This document shows positions 50,405-60,154 of a DNA stretch of 64,000 nt, piece after piece (positions within the stretch are counted from its first letter, which is position 1; each line of letters begins with the position of its first letter). The position numbers and the translations under genes are program-made. The notes under the pieces were generated by a model. That model did no database searches. It was given only the letters and a program-made list of their open reading frames with translations, and was not told the origin of the DNA. This DNA is from Streptomyces sp. Y2F8-2 (lineage in GTDB: Bacteria > Actinomycetota > Actinomycetes > Streptomycetales > Streptomycetaceae). Where the stretch lies: positions 248,001-312,000 of the forward strand of contig NZ_BNGS01000010.1 in NCBI RefSeq assembly GCF_014905555.1. Direction: 5' to 3'.

Positions 50405-50896
50405 TCAGTGACCGCCGTGCTCCTTGAACCGCTTGAACGAGCGCTCGATCTCGGCCTCGGCGTCCGTGCGGCCCACCCAGTCGGCGCCCTCGACGGACTT
50501 GCCGGGCTCCAGGTCCTTGTAGACCTCGAAGAAGTGCTGGATCTCCAGGCGGTCGAACTCGGAGACGTGGTGGATGTCCCGCAGATGCTCCACGCGCGGG
50601 TCGGACGCCGGCACGCACAGCACCTTGTCGTCGCCGCCCGCCTCGTCCGTCATCCGGAACATGCCGATGGCACGGCACTTGATGAGGCAGCCGGGGAAGG
50701 TCGGCTCCTCCAGGATGACCAGAGCGTCCAGCGGGTCGCCGTCCTCACCCAGGGTGTTCTCCACGAAGCCGTAGTCGGCCGGGTAGCTGGTCGAGGTGAA
50801 GAGTCGACGGTCGAGGCGGATACGACCGGTCTCGTGGTCCACCTCGTACTTGTTCCGCGAACCCTTCGGGATCTCGATCGTGACGTCGAACTCCAC
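50405..50896 (-). CDS. ppa: Soluble inorganic pyrophosphatase
   Basis: 163 aa from the GTG at 50894-50896, chosen because GGAGGAG lies six bases upstream and the product starts VEFDVTIEIPKGSRNKYEVD, as in Streptomyces Ppa. An upstream ATG at 50920 would add eight residues. Family I enzyme: ENTLGEDGDPLDALVIL (D-x-D-P-x-D metal site), SDPRVEHL, and ADWVGRTDAEAEIERSFKRF. It hydrolyses PPi to drive biosynthesis. It is divergent from dacB. Confidence 0.97.
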   Translation of the reverse strand: MEFDVTIEIPKGSRNKYEVDHETGRIRLDRRLFTSTSYPADYGFVENTLGEDGDPLDALVILEEPTFPGCLIKCRAIGMFRMTDEAGGDDKVLCVPASDPRVEHLRDIHHVSEFDRLEIQHFFEVYKDLEPGKSVEGADWVGRTDAEAEIERSFKRFKEHGGH

Positions 50897-50975
50897 CGGT
50901 GGCTCCTCCATGATCAGCACATAGTTCTGGTGGTTAAGTGTCCCTCACGCAGGAGTGTGATCGCGAAAGGGGCTG

Positions 50976-52619
50976 GTGGTCGTGCCGGAGCTGGGTCCTT
51001 GGCGGGCCGCGGGACCACGTCTCGCACGGGTCGCGCAGGCCGTGAAACCGCACCTCACGCGCATGACCCAGGCCGTGGAGCCCCGCGCCCGGCGGATCGC
51101 CGCAACCGCCCGACCCGGTGTGACACGAATCACGAGGGTGGCGAAACCGTACGTCGCGCGGGTCGCGCGCACCGTACGCCCACCCCACGGGAGGCTGACG
51201 ACCCCGCAGCTGGCGGCCGTCGCCGCCACCGTGGGCCTCGCGCTCGCGGCCGGGGCCGCGACCGCCGCCGGTCCCTGGGACTCCTCCGGCCAGCGTACGG
51301 CCGAGCGCGACCTCGCCACAGCGTGGGACCGCCGGGGTGGCGCAGATCACGGGGCCGGTACGGCGGTGGTCGCGCCCGCCCCCGCCCCTAGCGCCGCTTC
51401 CGTGCTCGTCGCCCTCGGCGGCGCCACCACCAAGTCCGCCCCCGAGGGCAAGCCCCTCGCCGCCGTACTCGACCCGTTCCTGCGCGACCCCTCGCTCGGC
51501 ACCCGGCGCAGCGCCGCGGTCGTCGACGTGGCCACCGGGAAGCGCCTGTACGCCAAGGGCGTGGACGACGCGCTGACCCCCGCCTCGACCACGAAGATCG
51601 CCACGGCCGTCGCCGTCCTCTCCGCGGCGGGCGCCGACCACCGCTTCACCACGCGCGCGGTGCTGGAGCCCGGCGGTGACCACCTGGTCCTGGTCGGCGG
51701 CGGCGACCCGACGCTGACCGCCCGCAAGCAGACCGGGGGCTGGGCGAGCCTGCGCACCCTGGCCGACGACACCGCCGCCGCCCTGAAGACCCGCCACCTG
51801 ACCTCGGTGACCCTCTCCTACGACGCCTCCCTGTTCACGGGCCCGGCCCTGCACCCCATCGGCGTCAACGACAACCTGGCCCCGGTCACGGCCCTGATGG
51901 CCGACGAGAGCCGCACGGACGACACCTCCAGCGGGCCGGCCCCGCGCGGCACGGACCCGGCGGCCGACGCGGCCCGCGCGTTCGCCCGACTGCTCCAGGG
52001 CCACGGCGTCAAGACCTCGGAGCCCGGCCCGGCGAAGGCCACGGCGCGCGCCGAGGCGCTGGCCTCCGTCCAGTCGCCGCCCCTGTCCGCGGTCGTCGAG
52101 CGGATGCTCACCAACAGCGACAACGACATCGCCGAGGCCCTCGCCCGCCAGACCGCCCTCGCCACCGGCGGCAGCCCGAGCTTCGACGGGGGCGCGGCGG
52201 CGATCTCCGCCCAGTTGAAGAAGCTGGGCCTGCCGGTCGGCGGCTCGCAGTTCCACGACGGCAGCGGTCTCGACCGCGACGACAAGCTCACCGCGGACCT
52301 GCTGACGGCCCTGCTGGCGGCCGCCGCCTCCCCGTCCCACCCCGAGCTGCGCGCCGTCCTCACGGGTCTGCCGGTGGCGGGTTTCACGGGCACCCTCAGC
52401 GACCGCTACGCGGACGCCGCCGAGCACTCCGGCGTGGGCCTGGTACGCGCCAAGACGGGCTCCCTGACCGGCATCAACACGCTCGCCGGAACGGTGGTCG
52501 ACGCGGACGGCCACCTCCTGGCGTTCGCGTTCCTGACGGAAGGCTCGATGGACCAGACGACGGCGCGAACGGCCCTGGACCACACGGCGGCGACCCTGGC
52601 GTCCTGCGGCTGCCGCTGA
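50976..52619 (+). CDS. dacB: D-alanyl-D-alanine carboxypeptidase/endopeptidase (PBP4 family)
   Basis: 547 aa, GTG with AAAGGGG upstream. A basic N-terminus and one hydrophobic anchor (AAVAATVGLALAAGAATAAG) place the enzyme outside the membrane. The S13 triad motifs are S204-T-T-K207 (PASTTKIATA), SDN in TNSDNDIAEALARQ, and KTG in RAKTGSLTGI. It trims peptidoglycan stem peptides and is a penicillin target. The ~100 extra N-terminal residues with Arg/Thr repeats are a Streptomyces feature. Confidence 0.95.
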   Translation: MVVPELGPWRAAGPRLARVAQAVKPHLTRMTQAVEPRARRIAATARPGVTRITRVAKPYVARVARTVRPPHGRLTTPQLAAVAATVGLALAAGAATAAGPWDSSGQRTAERDLATAWDRRGGADHGAGTAVVAPAPAPSAASVLVALGGATTKSAPEGKPLAAVLDPFLRDPSLGTRRSAAVVDVATGKRLYAKGVDDALTPASTTKIATAVAVLSAAGADHRFTTRAVLEPGGDHLVLVGGGDPTLTARKQTGGWASLRTLADDTAAALKTRHLTSVTLSYDASLFTGPALHPIGVNDNLAPVTALMADESRTDDTSSGPAPRGTDPAADAARAFARLLQGHGVKTSEPGPAKATARAEALASVQSPPLSAVVERMLTNSDNDIAEALARQTALATGGSPSFDGGAAAISAQLKKLGLPVGGSQFHDGSGLDRDDKLTADLLTALLAAAASPSHPELRAVLTGLPVAGFTGTLSDRYADAAEHSGVGLVRAKTGSLTGINTLAGTVVDADGHLLAFAFLTEGSMDQTTARTALDHTAATLASCGCR

Positions 52620-52766
52620 CGACCGCTGTGGGCAGTCGTCCTGCCGAGCAGTTCGGGGGAGGGTGGGCACAGCCCACCCCCACCGGGCACGGCCCGACCA
52701 AGGCGCAGCCCCGGCCGAGCTCTTTCGACCCTGCCCCCGGCGGCAGTGCTCACGTACCGTTGACAC

Positions 52767-53900
52767 ATGACGAGCATCGGTGGTGCCGGATCTCCTGGGA
52801 TGGTCGACTGGAATCTCGCGGTGGCGACCGCGACCCGGCTCGTGCGGCCGGGCCCCGAAGTGAGCCGCGACGAGGCCCGGGCCGTCGTCGCCGAGCTGCG
52901 CCGCCACGCGAAGGCCTCGGAGGAACATGTCCGGGGCTTTACTCGTATGGGTGAAGAGGGTGTGCACGACACCCCGGTCCTCGTCGTCGACCGCCCCGGC
53001 TGGGTCCGGGCGAACGTCGCCGGGTTCCGGGAGATCCTCAAGCCCCTCCTCGACAAGATGTCGCAGCGCCGCGGCAGCACGCCCGGCGGGGCCGTCCTCG
53101 GCGTCGTCGGCGGCAAGGTCACCGGCGTGGAAGTGGGCATGCTGCTGTCGTTCCTCTCCAGCCGGGTGCTCGGACAGTACGAGACCTTCGCCCCGCCCAC
53201 CCGCGAGCTGCCCGCGAGCGAGAACGGCGGTGGCCGCCTGCTGCTGGTCGCGCCGAACATCGTCCACGTCGAGCGGGAGCTGGACGTGGACCCGCACGAC
53301 TTCCGCCTCTGGGTCTGTCTGCACGAGGAGACGCACCGCACGCAGTTCACCGCGGTGCCCTGGCTGCGCGACCACCTGGAGGGCGAGATCCAGGCGTTCC
53401 TCGGGGAGACCGACATCGATCCCATGACCGTCCTGGAGCGCATCAGGGAGGCCGTCCAGTCGCTCGCCGGGGGCCGCCCGGAGGGCGAGGAGGGCGACGA
53501 CGGTCACTCCCTCGTGGAACTCGTGCAGACCCCCGCCCAGCGGGAGATCCTCGCCCGGCTCACCGCGGTGATGTCGCTCCTTGAGGGACACGCCGACTTC
53601 GTGATGGACGGCGTCGGACCGGAGGTCGTGCCGAGCGTCGCCGAGATCCGTGAGAAGTTCCAGCAGCGCCGCGCCAGGGGCGCCTCCCGTCTGGACCTGG
53701 CCCTGCGCAAGCTGCTGGGCCTGGACGCCAAGCTCAGGCAGTACCGCGACGGCGAGCGGTTCGTGCGGGCGGTCGTCGAGCAGGTCGGCATGGACGGCTT
53801 CAACCGTGTGTGGACCTCCCCGAACACCCTCCCGACCAAGGCGGAGATCGCCAAACCGGCGGACTGGGTCGCACGGGTGCACCGCAGGGCGGAATCGTGA
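52767..53900 (+). CDS. DUF2342 zinc-dependent metalloprotease-like protein
   Basis: 377 aa, ATG. Conserved actinobacterial family annotated as zinc-dependent metalloprotease or 'coenzyme F420 biosynthesis-associated'. The H-E-x-x-H motif is His186-Glu187-Glu-Thr-His190 (LHEETHRTQFTAVPWLRDHL). A second conserved HADFVMDGVG (SLLEGHADFVMDGVGPEVVP) probably supplies the third ligand. The position between dacB and tilS is conserved in Streptomyces. No substrate is known. Confidence 0.9.
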   Translation: MTSIGGAGSPGMVDWNLAVATATRLVRPGPEVSRDEARAVVAELRRHAKASEEHVRGFTRMGEEGVHDTPVLVVDRPGWVRANVAGFREILKPLLDKMSQRRGSTPGGAVLGVVGGKVTGVEVGMLLSFLSSRVLGQYETFAPPTRELPASENGGGRLLLVAPNIVHVERELDVDPHDFRLWVCLHEETHRTQFTAVPWLRDHLEGEIQAFLGETDIDPMTVLERIREAVQSLAGGRPEGEEGDDGHSLVELVQTPAQREILARLTAVMSLLEGHADFVMDGVGPEVVPSVAEIREKFQQRRARGASRLDLALRKLLGLDAKLRQYRDGERFVRAVVEQVGMDGFNRVWTSPNTLPTKAEIAKPADWVARVHRRAES

Positions 53901-54104
53901 ACCCGGAGTGAGAGCCATGAATCCGGAGTGAAGTAATCCGGCCGTCGGCAGGTCAACGCTCCGCCAATCACCCTTCCGAGGGACCGTGAGCCTGGGACAG
54001 GCGTGCAATGCTCGGGGAACGGCCCGTTTCTGTCACCATCTACACACTCAGAGTGACCGGCTTCGGGCTCACCCCCCGACACAACTTCATGAAGGGAACC
54101 GGAC

Positions 54105-55151
54105 ATGGGTCCCCATCCCGCGGTCGCGGCGATACGCCTGGCGGTCCGCCGCGTCCTCCACGACATCCTGACCGAGCAGACCGCCGAGCGGCCGAGAGAG
54201 CACGTGACGATCGGCCGTCCGCCCCACGAGCGCCCGTCCGCGCCGCTCGTGCTCGTGGCGTGCTCGGGCGGCGCCGACTCCATGGCGCTCGCCTCCGCCC
54301 TCGCCTTCGAAGCACCCAAGCTCGGCATCTGTGCCGGCGGCATCACCGTCGACCACGGCCTGCAGCCCGGCTCCGACCTGCGCGCCGCCGAGGTCGTCCT
54401 GCGCCTGCGCGAGCTGGGCCTGGACCCCGTCGAGTCCGTCGCCGTCACCGTCGGCCGTGGCGGAGGCCCCGAAGCCGCCGCCCGCGACGCACGCTACGCC
54501 GCCCTGGACGCCGCGGCGGACCGCCTCGGCGCGACCGCGATCCTCCTCGGGCACACCCGCGACGACCAGGCCGAGACCGTCCTGCTGGGCCTCGCCCGCG
54601 GCTCCGGCATCCGCTCCCTGTCCGGGATGGCCGCGGTCTCTGGGTCCGGCGGCCGCTACCGCCGCCCCTTCCTCCACATCGACCGGCAGACCGCCCGCAA
54701 GGCCTGCATGACCCAGTCGCTGCCCGTCTGGGACGACCCCCACAACACCGACCCGGCCTACACCCGCTCCCGGCTCCGCCACGAGGGCCTGCCCGCCCTG
54801 GAGAAGGCGCTCGGCAAAGGCGTCGTCGAAGCCCTCGCCCGCACGGCGCAGCTCTCCCGCGACGACGCCGACGCCCTCGACGCCTGGGCCAGCCAGGCCG
54901 AGGCCTCCGTCCGCGACGCCTCCGGGCTCCTGGAGTGCGCCAAGCTCTACGCCCTGCCTCCCGCCGTCCGCCGCCGCATCCTGCGCCGCGCCGCCATCGA
55001 GGCGGGCGCCCCGGCCGGGTCCCTCTTCGCCCGGCACATCGAGGAGGTCGACCGGCTGATCACCGGCTGGCGGGGTCAGGGGGCCATCAATCTCCCGGGC
55101 AAAGTCGTCGCTCAGCGGCAGGGTGGCAGACTGGTGATTCGGCAAGGCTGA
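54105..55151 (+). CDS. tilS: tRNA(Ile)-lysidine synthetase
   Basis: 348 aa, ATG with AAGGGAA upstream. PP-loop S54-G-G-A-D-S59 (LVACSGGADSMALA) binds ATP, followed by GHTRDDQAETVLLGLARGSG, the family signature. The C-terminus is the short actinobacterial version without the long E. coli-type domain. It lysidinylates C34 of tRNA-Ile(CAU) so that AUA is read as Ile. An essential gene, with hpt and ftsH next in the classical tilS-hpt-ftsH order. Confidence 0.95.
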   Translation: MGPHPAVAAIRLAVRRVLHDILTEQTAERPREHVTIGRPPHERPSAPLVLVACSGGADSMALASALAFEAPKLGICAGGITVDHGLQPGSDLRAAEVVLRLRELGLDPVESVAVTVGRGGGPEAAARDARYAALDAAADRLGATAILLGHTRDDQAETVLLGLARGSGIRSLSGMAAVSGSGGRYRRPFLHIDRQTARKACMTQSLPVWDDPHNTDPAYTRSRLRHEGLPALEKALGKGVVEALARTAQLSRDDADALDAWASQAEASVRDASGLLECAKLYALPPAVRRRILRRAAIEAGAPAGSLFARHIEEVDRLITGWRGQGAINLPGKVVAQRQGGRLVIRQG

Positions 55152-55381
55152 GAACACGCCCCCTGCGGGAGGCGCCCGGCCGCCCCTCGGGGGGTCGGTC
55201 AGCCACGCGGGCGGGCCAAGGGGCGCGCCGCTGTCGCGAGCAAGAGCGCGGGCAGGCCGCGAGGGCAGTAGCCGCCATGCGGCTGCCGCCGCGCGGGTGA
55301 CCGGCCGCGGTCGGCCCTCGACGGCGGCACGGCGCCACCGGACGCGCGCGAGCAATCGAAGCGGCGGGACGACCGAAAGTG

Positions 55382-55942
55382 ATGCGGGTGGACGCGAAAG
55401 ACATGGGTGCCGACCTCAAGCAGGTGCTCATCACCAAGGAAGAGATCGACGCGAAGCTGGCTGAGCTGGCCGCGAAGATCGACGCGGAGTACGCGGGCAA
55501 GGACCTGCTGATCGTCGGCGTTCTCAAGGGCGCGGTGATGGTCATGGCCGACCTCGCCCGGGCGCTGTCCACCCCCGTCACGATGGACTGGATGGCCGTG
55601 TCCTCCTACGGCGCGGGAACGCAGTCCTCCGGCGTCGTGCGGATCCTCAAGGACCTCGACACCGACATCAAGGGCAAGCACGTCCTGATCGTCGAGGACA
55701 TCATCGACTCCGGGCTGACCCTGTCCTGGCTGATCTCCAACCTCGGCTCCCGCGAGCCCGAGTCGCTGAAGGTGTGCACGTTGCTGCGCAAGCCGGACGC
55801 CGCCAAGGTCGCCATCGACGTTGAATGGGTCGGATTCGACATTCCGAACGAATTTGTCGTGGGCTACGGTCTCGACTACGCGGAGAAGTACCGCAACCTC
55901 CCGTTCGTCGGTACTCTCGCGCCCCACGTCTACGGCGGCTGA
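55382..55942 (+). CDS. hpt: Hypoxanthine phosphoribosyltransferase
   Basis: 186 aa from the ATG at 55382; GTG at 55379 and ATG at 55403 are alternatives. The PRPP-binding motif is VLIVEDIIDSGLTLSWL; the flexible loop SSYGAGTQSSGVVRIL and the DLLIVGVLKGAVMVMADLAR N-terminus complete the type I PRTase. It salvages hypoxanthine and guanine to IMP and GMP. Followed by a strong GC hairpin. Confidence 0.96.
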   Translation: MRVDAKDMGADLKQVLITKEEIDAKLAELAAKIDAEYAGKDLLIVGVLKGAVMVMADLARALSTPVTMDWMAVSSYGAGTQSSGVVRILKDLDTDIKGKHVLIVEDIIDSGLTLSWLISNLGSREPESLKVCTLLRKPDAAKVAIDVEWVGFDIPNEFVVGYGLDYAEKYRNLPFVGTLAPHVYGG

Positions 55943-55958
55943 ACCCTCCGTGGCCCGG

Positions 55959-55991
55959 CGCGCCCGGCCGCCCGCGCGGCGGCCGGGCGCG
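55959..55991 (+). terminator. GC-rich terminator after hpt
   Basis: Perfect 14-base arms CGCGCCCGGCCGCC (55959-55972) and its complement (55978-55991) around a 5-nt loop. It separates hpt from ftsH, which therefore probably has its own promoter in 55992-56137. Confidence 0.82.
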
Positions 55992-56173
55992 CGGATTCCG
56001 GTCTTTGTAAGACGTTCGGGAACCACAACGGGTTTCGCGCCGTTGGAGATGCGTGGGCGGTATTGCCGGTAGTCCCCTGCGGCTGAGGGTGGCGATCCTG
56101 GGGTACCGTCGGAAGAACTGTTTTTATCAAACTCACTATGGCAGGAGGGACGGGGCGGCACCGCTCCGTATGG

Positions 56174-58201
56174 ATGGACGTGAAGCGATACTTCCGTGGG
56201 CCGGTCATGTGGATCGTGCTGGCCGTCCTTGCCGTGGTCGTGTTGATGCAGGTCGTCGGCTCTTCAGGCGGCTACAAAACGGTGGACACCGGCAAGGTCG
56301 TCCAGGCGATCAATGACAACAGGGTCGACTCGGCCAAGCTGACCACCGGCGACGAGCAGGTCATCAAGGTCTCGCTCAAGGACGGCGTCAAGGTCGACGG
56401 CAGCTCCAAGATCCAGGCGAGCTACATCGGCGACCAGGGTGTGACCCTGGCCAACACCCTGCAGGACAAGTACCAGAACAAGCAGATCCCGAAGGGCTAC
56501 ACGGTCTCGCCGTCCAAGCAGAACCCCTTCGTCGGCATCCTGCTCTCCCTGTTGCCCTTCGTCCTGATCGTGGTCGTCTTCCTGTTTCTGATGAACCAGA
56601 TGCAGGGCGGCGGCTCCCGGGTGATGAACTTCGGCAAGTCGAAGGCGAAGCTCATCACCAAGGACACCCCGAAGACGACGTTCTCGGACGTCGCGGGTGC
56701 GGACGAGGCGGTCGAGGAGCTCCAGGAGATCAAGGAGTTCCTGCAGGAGCCGGCCAAGTTCCAGGCGGTCGGCGCGAAGATCCCCAAGGGCGTGCTGCTC
56801 TACGGCCCGCCGGGTACCGGTAAGACGCTGCTGGCGCGTGCCGTCGCCGGCGAGGCGGGTGTCCCGTTCTACTCGATCTCGGGTTCCGACTTCGTCGAGA
56901 TGTTCGTCGGTGTCGGTGCCTCCCGGGTCCGTGACCTGTTCGAGCAGGCCAAGGCGAACGCCCCGGCGATCGTCTTCGTCGACGAGATCGACGCGGTCGG
57001 CCGCCACCGCGGCGCCGGCCTCGGCGGTGGTCACGACGAGCGCGAGCAGACCCTGAACCAGCTGCTCGTCGAGATGGACGGCTTCGACGTCAAGGGCGGC
57101 GTGATCCTCATCGCGGCCACCAACCGCCCCGACATCCTCGACCCGGCCCTCCTGCGTCCCGGCCGCTTCGACCGTCAGATCGCGGTCGACCGCCCGGACA
57201 TGCAGGGCCGTCTGGAGATCCTCAAGGTCCACCAGAAGGGCAAGCCGGTCGCCCCGGACGTCGATCTGTCGGCCGTCGCCCGCCGCACCCCCGGCATGAC
57301 CGGCGCCGACCTCGCCAACGTCCTGAACGAGGCCGCGCTGCTGACGGCCCGCAGCGACAAGAAGCTGATCGACAACCGGATGCTGGACGAGGCGATCGAC
57401 CGCGTGGTCGCGGGCCCGCAGAAGCGGACCCGGATCATGTCGGACAAGGAGAAGAAGATCACCGCGTACCACGAGGGCGGCCACGCCCTGGTCGCGGCGG
57501 CCTCGCCGAACTCCGACCCGGTCCACAAGATCACGATCCTGTCCCGCGGCCGCGCCCTCGGCTACACGATGGTCCTCCCGGACGAGGACAAGTACTCCAC
57601 GACCCGCAACGAGATGCTGGACCAGCTGGCCTACATGCTGGGCGGCCGCGCGGCCGAGGAGCTCGTCTTCCACGACCCGACCACCGGTGCCGCCAACGAC
57701 ATCGAGAAGGCCACCAACCTGGCCCGCGCGATGGTCACGCAGTACGGCATGACCGAGCGCCTCGGTGCGATCAAGTTCGGCAGCGACGGCAGCGAGCCGT
57801 TCCTCGGCCGTGAGATGTCTCACCAGCGCGACTACTCGGAAGAGGTCGCCGCGCTGGTGGACGAGGAAGTCAAGAAGCTCATCGAGACGGCGCACAACGA
57901 GGCCTGGGAGATCCTGGTCGAGAACCGCGACGTCCTCGACAACCTGGTGCTCCAGCTGCTGGAGAAGGAGACGCTGGGCAAGGAGGAGATCGCCGAGATC
58001 TTCGCCCCGATCGTCAAGCGCCCGCCGCGGCCCGCCTGGACCGGTTCCTCGCGCCGCACGCCGTCCACCCGCCCGCCGGTGCTCTCCCCCAAGGAGCTCG
58101 CACTGACGAACGGGGCGAACGGCGCGACGCCGGCGATCGCGAACGCCGCGGAGTCCGTCTCCTCCACGGAGGCGTCTCCGGAGGACCGCCGCGAGAGCTG
58201 A
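56174..58201 (+). CDS. ftsH: ATP-dependent zinc metalloprotease FtsH
   Basis: 675 aa from the ATG at 56174 (MDVKRYFRGPVMWIV, the family N-terminus); ATG at 56138 in the same frame adds 12 residues and is the other choice, as neither has a clear SD. Two membrane helices (about 9-26 and ~118-140), then the AAA+ module: Walker A GPPGTGKT, Walker B VFVDEIDAVG, and the arginine-finger region RPDILDPALLRPGRFD. Zinc motif H433-E434-G-G-H437. A disordered C-terminal tail. It degrades misfolded membrane proteins and short-lived regulators. Confidence 0.97.
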   Translation: MDVKRYFRGPVMWIVLAVLAVVVLMQVVGSSGGYKTVDTGKVVQAINDNRVDSAKLTTGDEQVIKVSLKDGVKVDGSSKIQASYIGDQGVTLANTLQDKYQNKQIPKGYTVSPSKQNPFVGILLSLLPFVLIVVVFLFLMNQMQGGGSRVMNFGKSKAKLITKDTPKTTFSDVAGADEAVEELQEIKEFLQEPAKFQAVGAKIPKGVLLYGPPGTGKTLLARAVAGEAGVPFYSISGSDFVEMFVGVGASRVRDLFEQAKANAPAIVFVDEIDAVGRHRGAGLGGGHDEREQTLNQLLVEMDGFDVKGGVILIAATNRPDILDPALLRPGRFDRQIAVDRPDMQGRLEILKVHQKGKPVAPDVDLSAVARRTPGMTGADLANVLNEAALLTARSDKKLIDNRMLDEAIDRVVAGPQKRTRIMSDKEKKITAYHEGGHALVAAASPNSDPVHKITILSRGRALGYTMVLPDEDKYSTTRNEMLDQLAYMLGGRAAEELVFHDPTTGAANDIEKATNLARAMVTQYGMTERLGAIKFGSDGSEPFLGREMSHQRDYSEEVAALVDEEVKKLIETAHNEAWEILVENRDVLDNLVLQLLEKETLGKEEIAEIFAPIVKRPPRPAWTGSSRRTPSTRPPVLSPKELALTNGANGATPAIANAAESVSSTEASPEDRRES

Positions 58202-58229
58202 ACACGGGTCCCACCGGCCCCGGAATTTC

Positions 58230-58274
58230 GGCCGCGCCCCCCAGGGTTCTAGCCTGGGGGGCGCGGCCGGTTTT
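58230..58274 (+). terminator. Terminator after ftsH
   Basis: Perfect 16-base arms (58230-58245 and 58253-58268), GTTCTAG loop, followed by GGTTTT. A strong terminator separating ftsH from folE. Confidence 0.92.
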
Positions 58275-58336
58275 GGTAGGGCCGCGGATGAGACGCGCGA
58301 CCCGTGCGCGTCACAGGCGCAGGAACGAGGCACCAC

Positions 58337-58942
58337 ATGACCGACCCGGTGACGCTGAACGGCGAGAGCACGATCGGCGAGTTCGACGAGAAGCGTGCGG
58401 AGAACGCCGTGAGGGAGTTGCTCATCGCGGTCGGGGAGGATCCGGACCGAGAGGGGCTGCGGGAGACCCCGGGCAGGGTGGCGCGGGCGTACCGGGAGCT
58501 TCTGGCCGGGCTCAGGCAGGAGCCCGAGGACGTACTGACGACGACGTTCGATCTGGGCCACGACGAGATGGTCCTGGTCAAGGACATCGAGATCGTCTCC
58601 CTCTGCGAGCACCACCTGCTGCCGTTCCACGGTGTCGCCCATGTCGGCTACATCCCGGCCGAGAGCGGAAAGATCACCGGCCTGTCGAAGCTGGCGCGTC
58701 TCGTCGAGGTGTTCGCTCGCCGGCCGCAGGTGCAGGAACGACTCACCACGCAGATCGCCGACTCGCTCATGCGCCTACTCGAGGCCCGGGGCGCCATCGT
58801 CGTCATCGAGGCCGAGCACATGTGCATGTCGGTGCGCGGCATCCGCAAGCCGGGCGCCAAGACGACGACGTCGGCCGTGCGCGGCCAGCTGCGGGACGCC
58901 ACGACACGCGCCGAGGCGATGAGCCTGATACTGGCGCGCTGA
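58337..58942 (+). CDS. folE: GTP cyclohydrolase I
   Basis: 201 aa from the ATG at 58337 with GAGGC upstream. First enzyme of folate synthesis: GTP to dihydroneopterin triphosphate. Zinc and active-site motifs are CEHHLLPFHGVAHVGYIP and EAEHMCMSVRGIRKPGA. It lies convergent with the minus-strand fol genes (28 bp from the DUF3180 stop). Confidence 0.96.
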   Translation: MTDPVTLNGESTIGEFDEKRAENAVRELLIAVGEDPDREGLRETPGRVARAYRELLAGLRQEPEDVLTTTFDLGHDEMVLVKDIEIVSLCEHHLLPFHGVAHVGYIPAESGKITGLSKLARLVEVFARRPQVQERLTTQIADSLMRLLEARGAIVVIEAEHMCMSVRGIRKPGAKTTTSAVRGQLRDATTRAEAMSLILAR

Positions 58943-58970
58943 CCGCCCTCGGCGCCCGTGGCGCCGACCG

Positions 58971-59465
58971 TCAGGAGACGGGCGCCGTGTTGCCGTCGTT
59001 GCCGTTGTGGTCGTCGTCCTCGGGGAGCTTGCAGACCCGCTCCAGGAACAGGGCGGCCGCTATGACCGCGATGCCGGCGACGACCGAGAAGCCGGCGTAG
59101 ATGGCCTGGTCGCGGCGGGAGGGCAGGTCCAGGGAGCCCAGGAGGAAGACGCCCGTGCCGCCGTACATGCCGGCGACCAGGGACGCGACCAGGGCGCTGG
59201 CCTGGCCGAAGACGACCGCGCGGGCCGCCATCAGCGGGTCGACGCCCTTCGCGTCCTGGCGGCGCTCCCGCTGGGCCTTGAGGCGGGCGCGCAGGGAGAG
59301 CGCCGTGGCCAGCAGGACCACGGCGATCAGGGCGAGGACGACGGGCGCGGCCAGGGGGACCCGGGGCAGGGTGCCCACGGCGTCCCACAGGCGGGCGCCC
59401 GCCCAGGACAGCACTCCGGCCACCACGAACACCGCCACCAGCGTCCTGACGCGCAGCTCTTTCAC
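58971..59465 (-). CDS. DUF3180 membrane protein
   Basis: 164 aa from the GTG at 59463-59465. Four hydrophobic helices: two near the N-terminus (TLVAVFVVAGVLSWAGARLW, VPLAAPVVLALIAVVLLATA) and two in the C-terminal half with the conserved DPLMAARAVVFGQASALVAS between. DUF3180 proteins follow folK in many actinobacteria; role unknown. It is the last gene of the fol cluster and ends in an acidic Asp/Asn tail. Confidence 0.88.
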   Translation of the reverse strand: MKELRVRTLVAVFVVAGVLSWAGARLWDAVGTLPRVPLAAPVVLALIAVVLLATALSLRARLKAQRERRQDAKGVDPLMAARAVVFGQASALVASLVAGMYGGTGVFLLGSLDLPSRRDQAIYAGFSVVAGIAVIAAALFLERVCKLPEDDDHNGNDGNTAPVS

Positions 59466-59542
59466 GATGTCCCTTCGTCGGCCCGGCCGTCGGTCGCACG
59501 GGGCGGTGATCCGGGAGGCCCCGGCCCGGTAGACCTTAACGA

Positions 59543-60154
59543 CTACTCGGGCAGCCGGAGTTCCAGGTCGGCACGGGGCGTGACCCCGTGGCGGGTGACG
59601 GCGTCGAGCAGGTGTGCCACCGGGCCGCGGCCGGGCAGCTGGGCCTCGGGGTCGAGGTCGTGCCACGGCGCGAGGACGAAGGCCCGCTCGTGGGCGCGCG
59701 GGTGGGGCAGCGTGAGCACCGGGTCGTCGGAGACCACGTCGGCGTACGCGACGATGTCCACGTCCAGCGTGCGGGCCCCCCAGCGCTCGTCGCGCACCCG
59801 GTGGAAGGCCTCCTCGACGGCGTGCGCCCGCTCCAGCAGGGAGGAGGGGGGCAGGGTCGTCTTCACGACCACCACCGCGTTGAAGTACGCCGGCTGGCTG
59901 CCGGGGGCCACGCCCCACGGCTCGGTCTCGTACACCGGCGAGACCGCCTTGACGCGGACGCCCGGCGTGTCCTCCAGGGCGTCTATCGCCCCCTGGAGGT
60001 TCTCCAGGCGGTTGCCCAGGTTCGAGCCGATGGAGATCACGGCCCGTTTCGGGTTCTGCAGGGTGGTGTCGGCGGCGTCCACCTTCTCCACGACGGAGGC
60101 GGGCACCGGCTGGACGGTCGGGTCGCTCTGACCCCCGGCGAAGAAGGCGGTCAT
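59543..60154 (-). CDS. folK: 2-amino-4-hydroxy-6-hydroxymethyldihydropteridine pyrophosphokinase
   Basis: 203 aa, ATG overlapping the folB stop (TGA at 60151-60153). HPPK motifs: ISIGSNLGNRLENLQGAIDAL, VYETEPWGVAPGSQPAYFNAVV, RWGARTLDVDIVAYADV, and LPHPRAHERAFVLAPWHDLDP. Transfers pyrophosphate from ATP to the pterin. About 35 extra N-terminal residues compared with E. coli FolK. Confidence 0.95.
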   Translation of the reverse strand: MTAFFAGGQSDPTVQPVPASVVEKVDAADTTLQNPKRAVISIGSNLGNRLENLQGAIDALEDTPGVRVKAVSPVYETEPWGVAPGSQPAYFNAVVVVKTTLPPSSLLERAHAVEEAFHRVRDERWGARTLDVDIVAYADVVSDDPVLTLPHPRAHERAFVLAPWHDLDPEAQLPGRGPVAHLLDAVTRHGVTPRADLELRLPE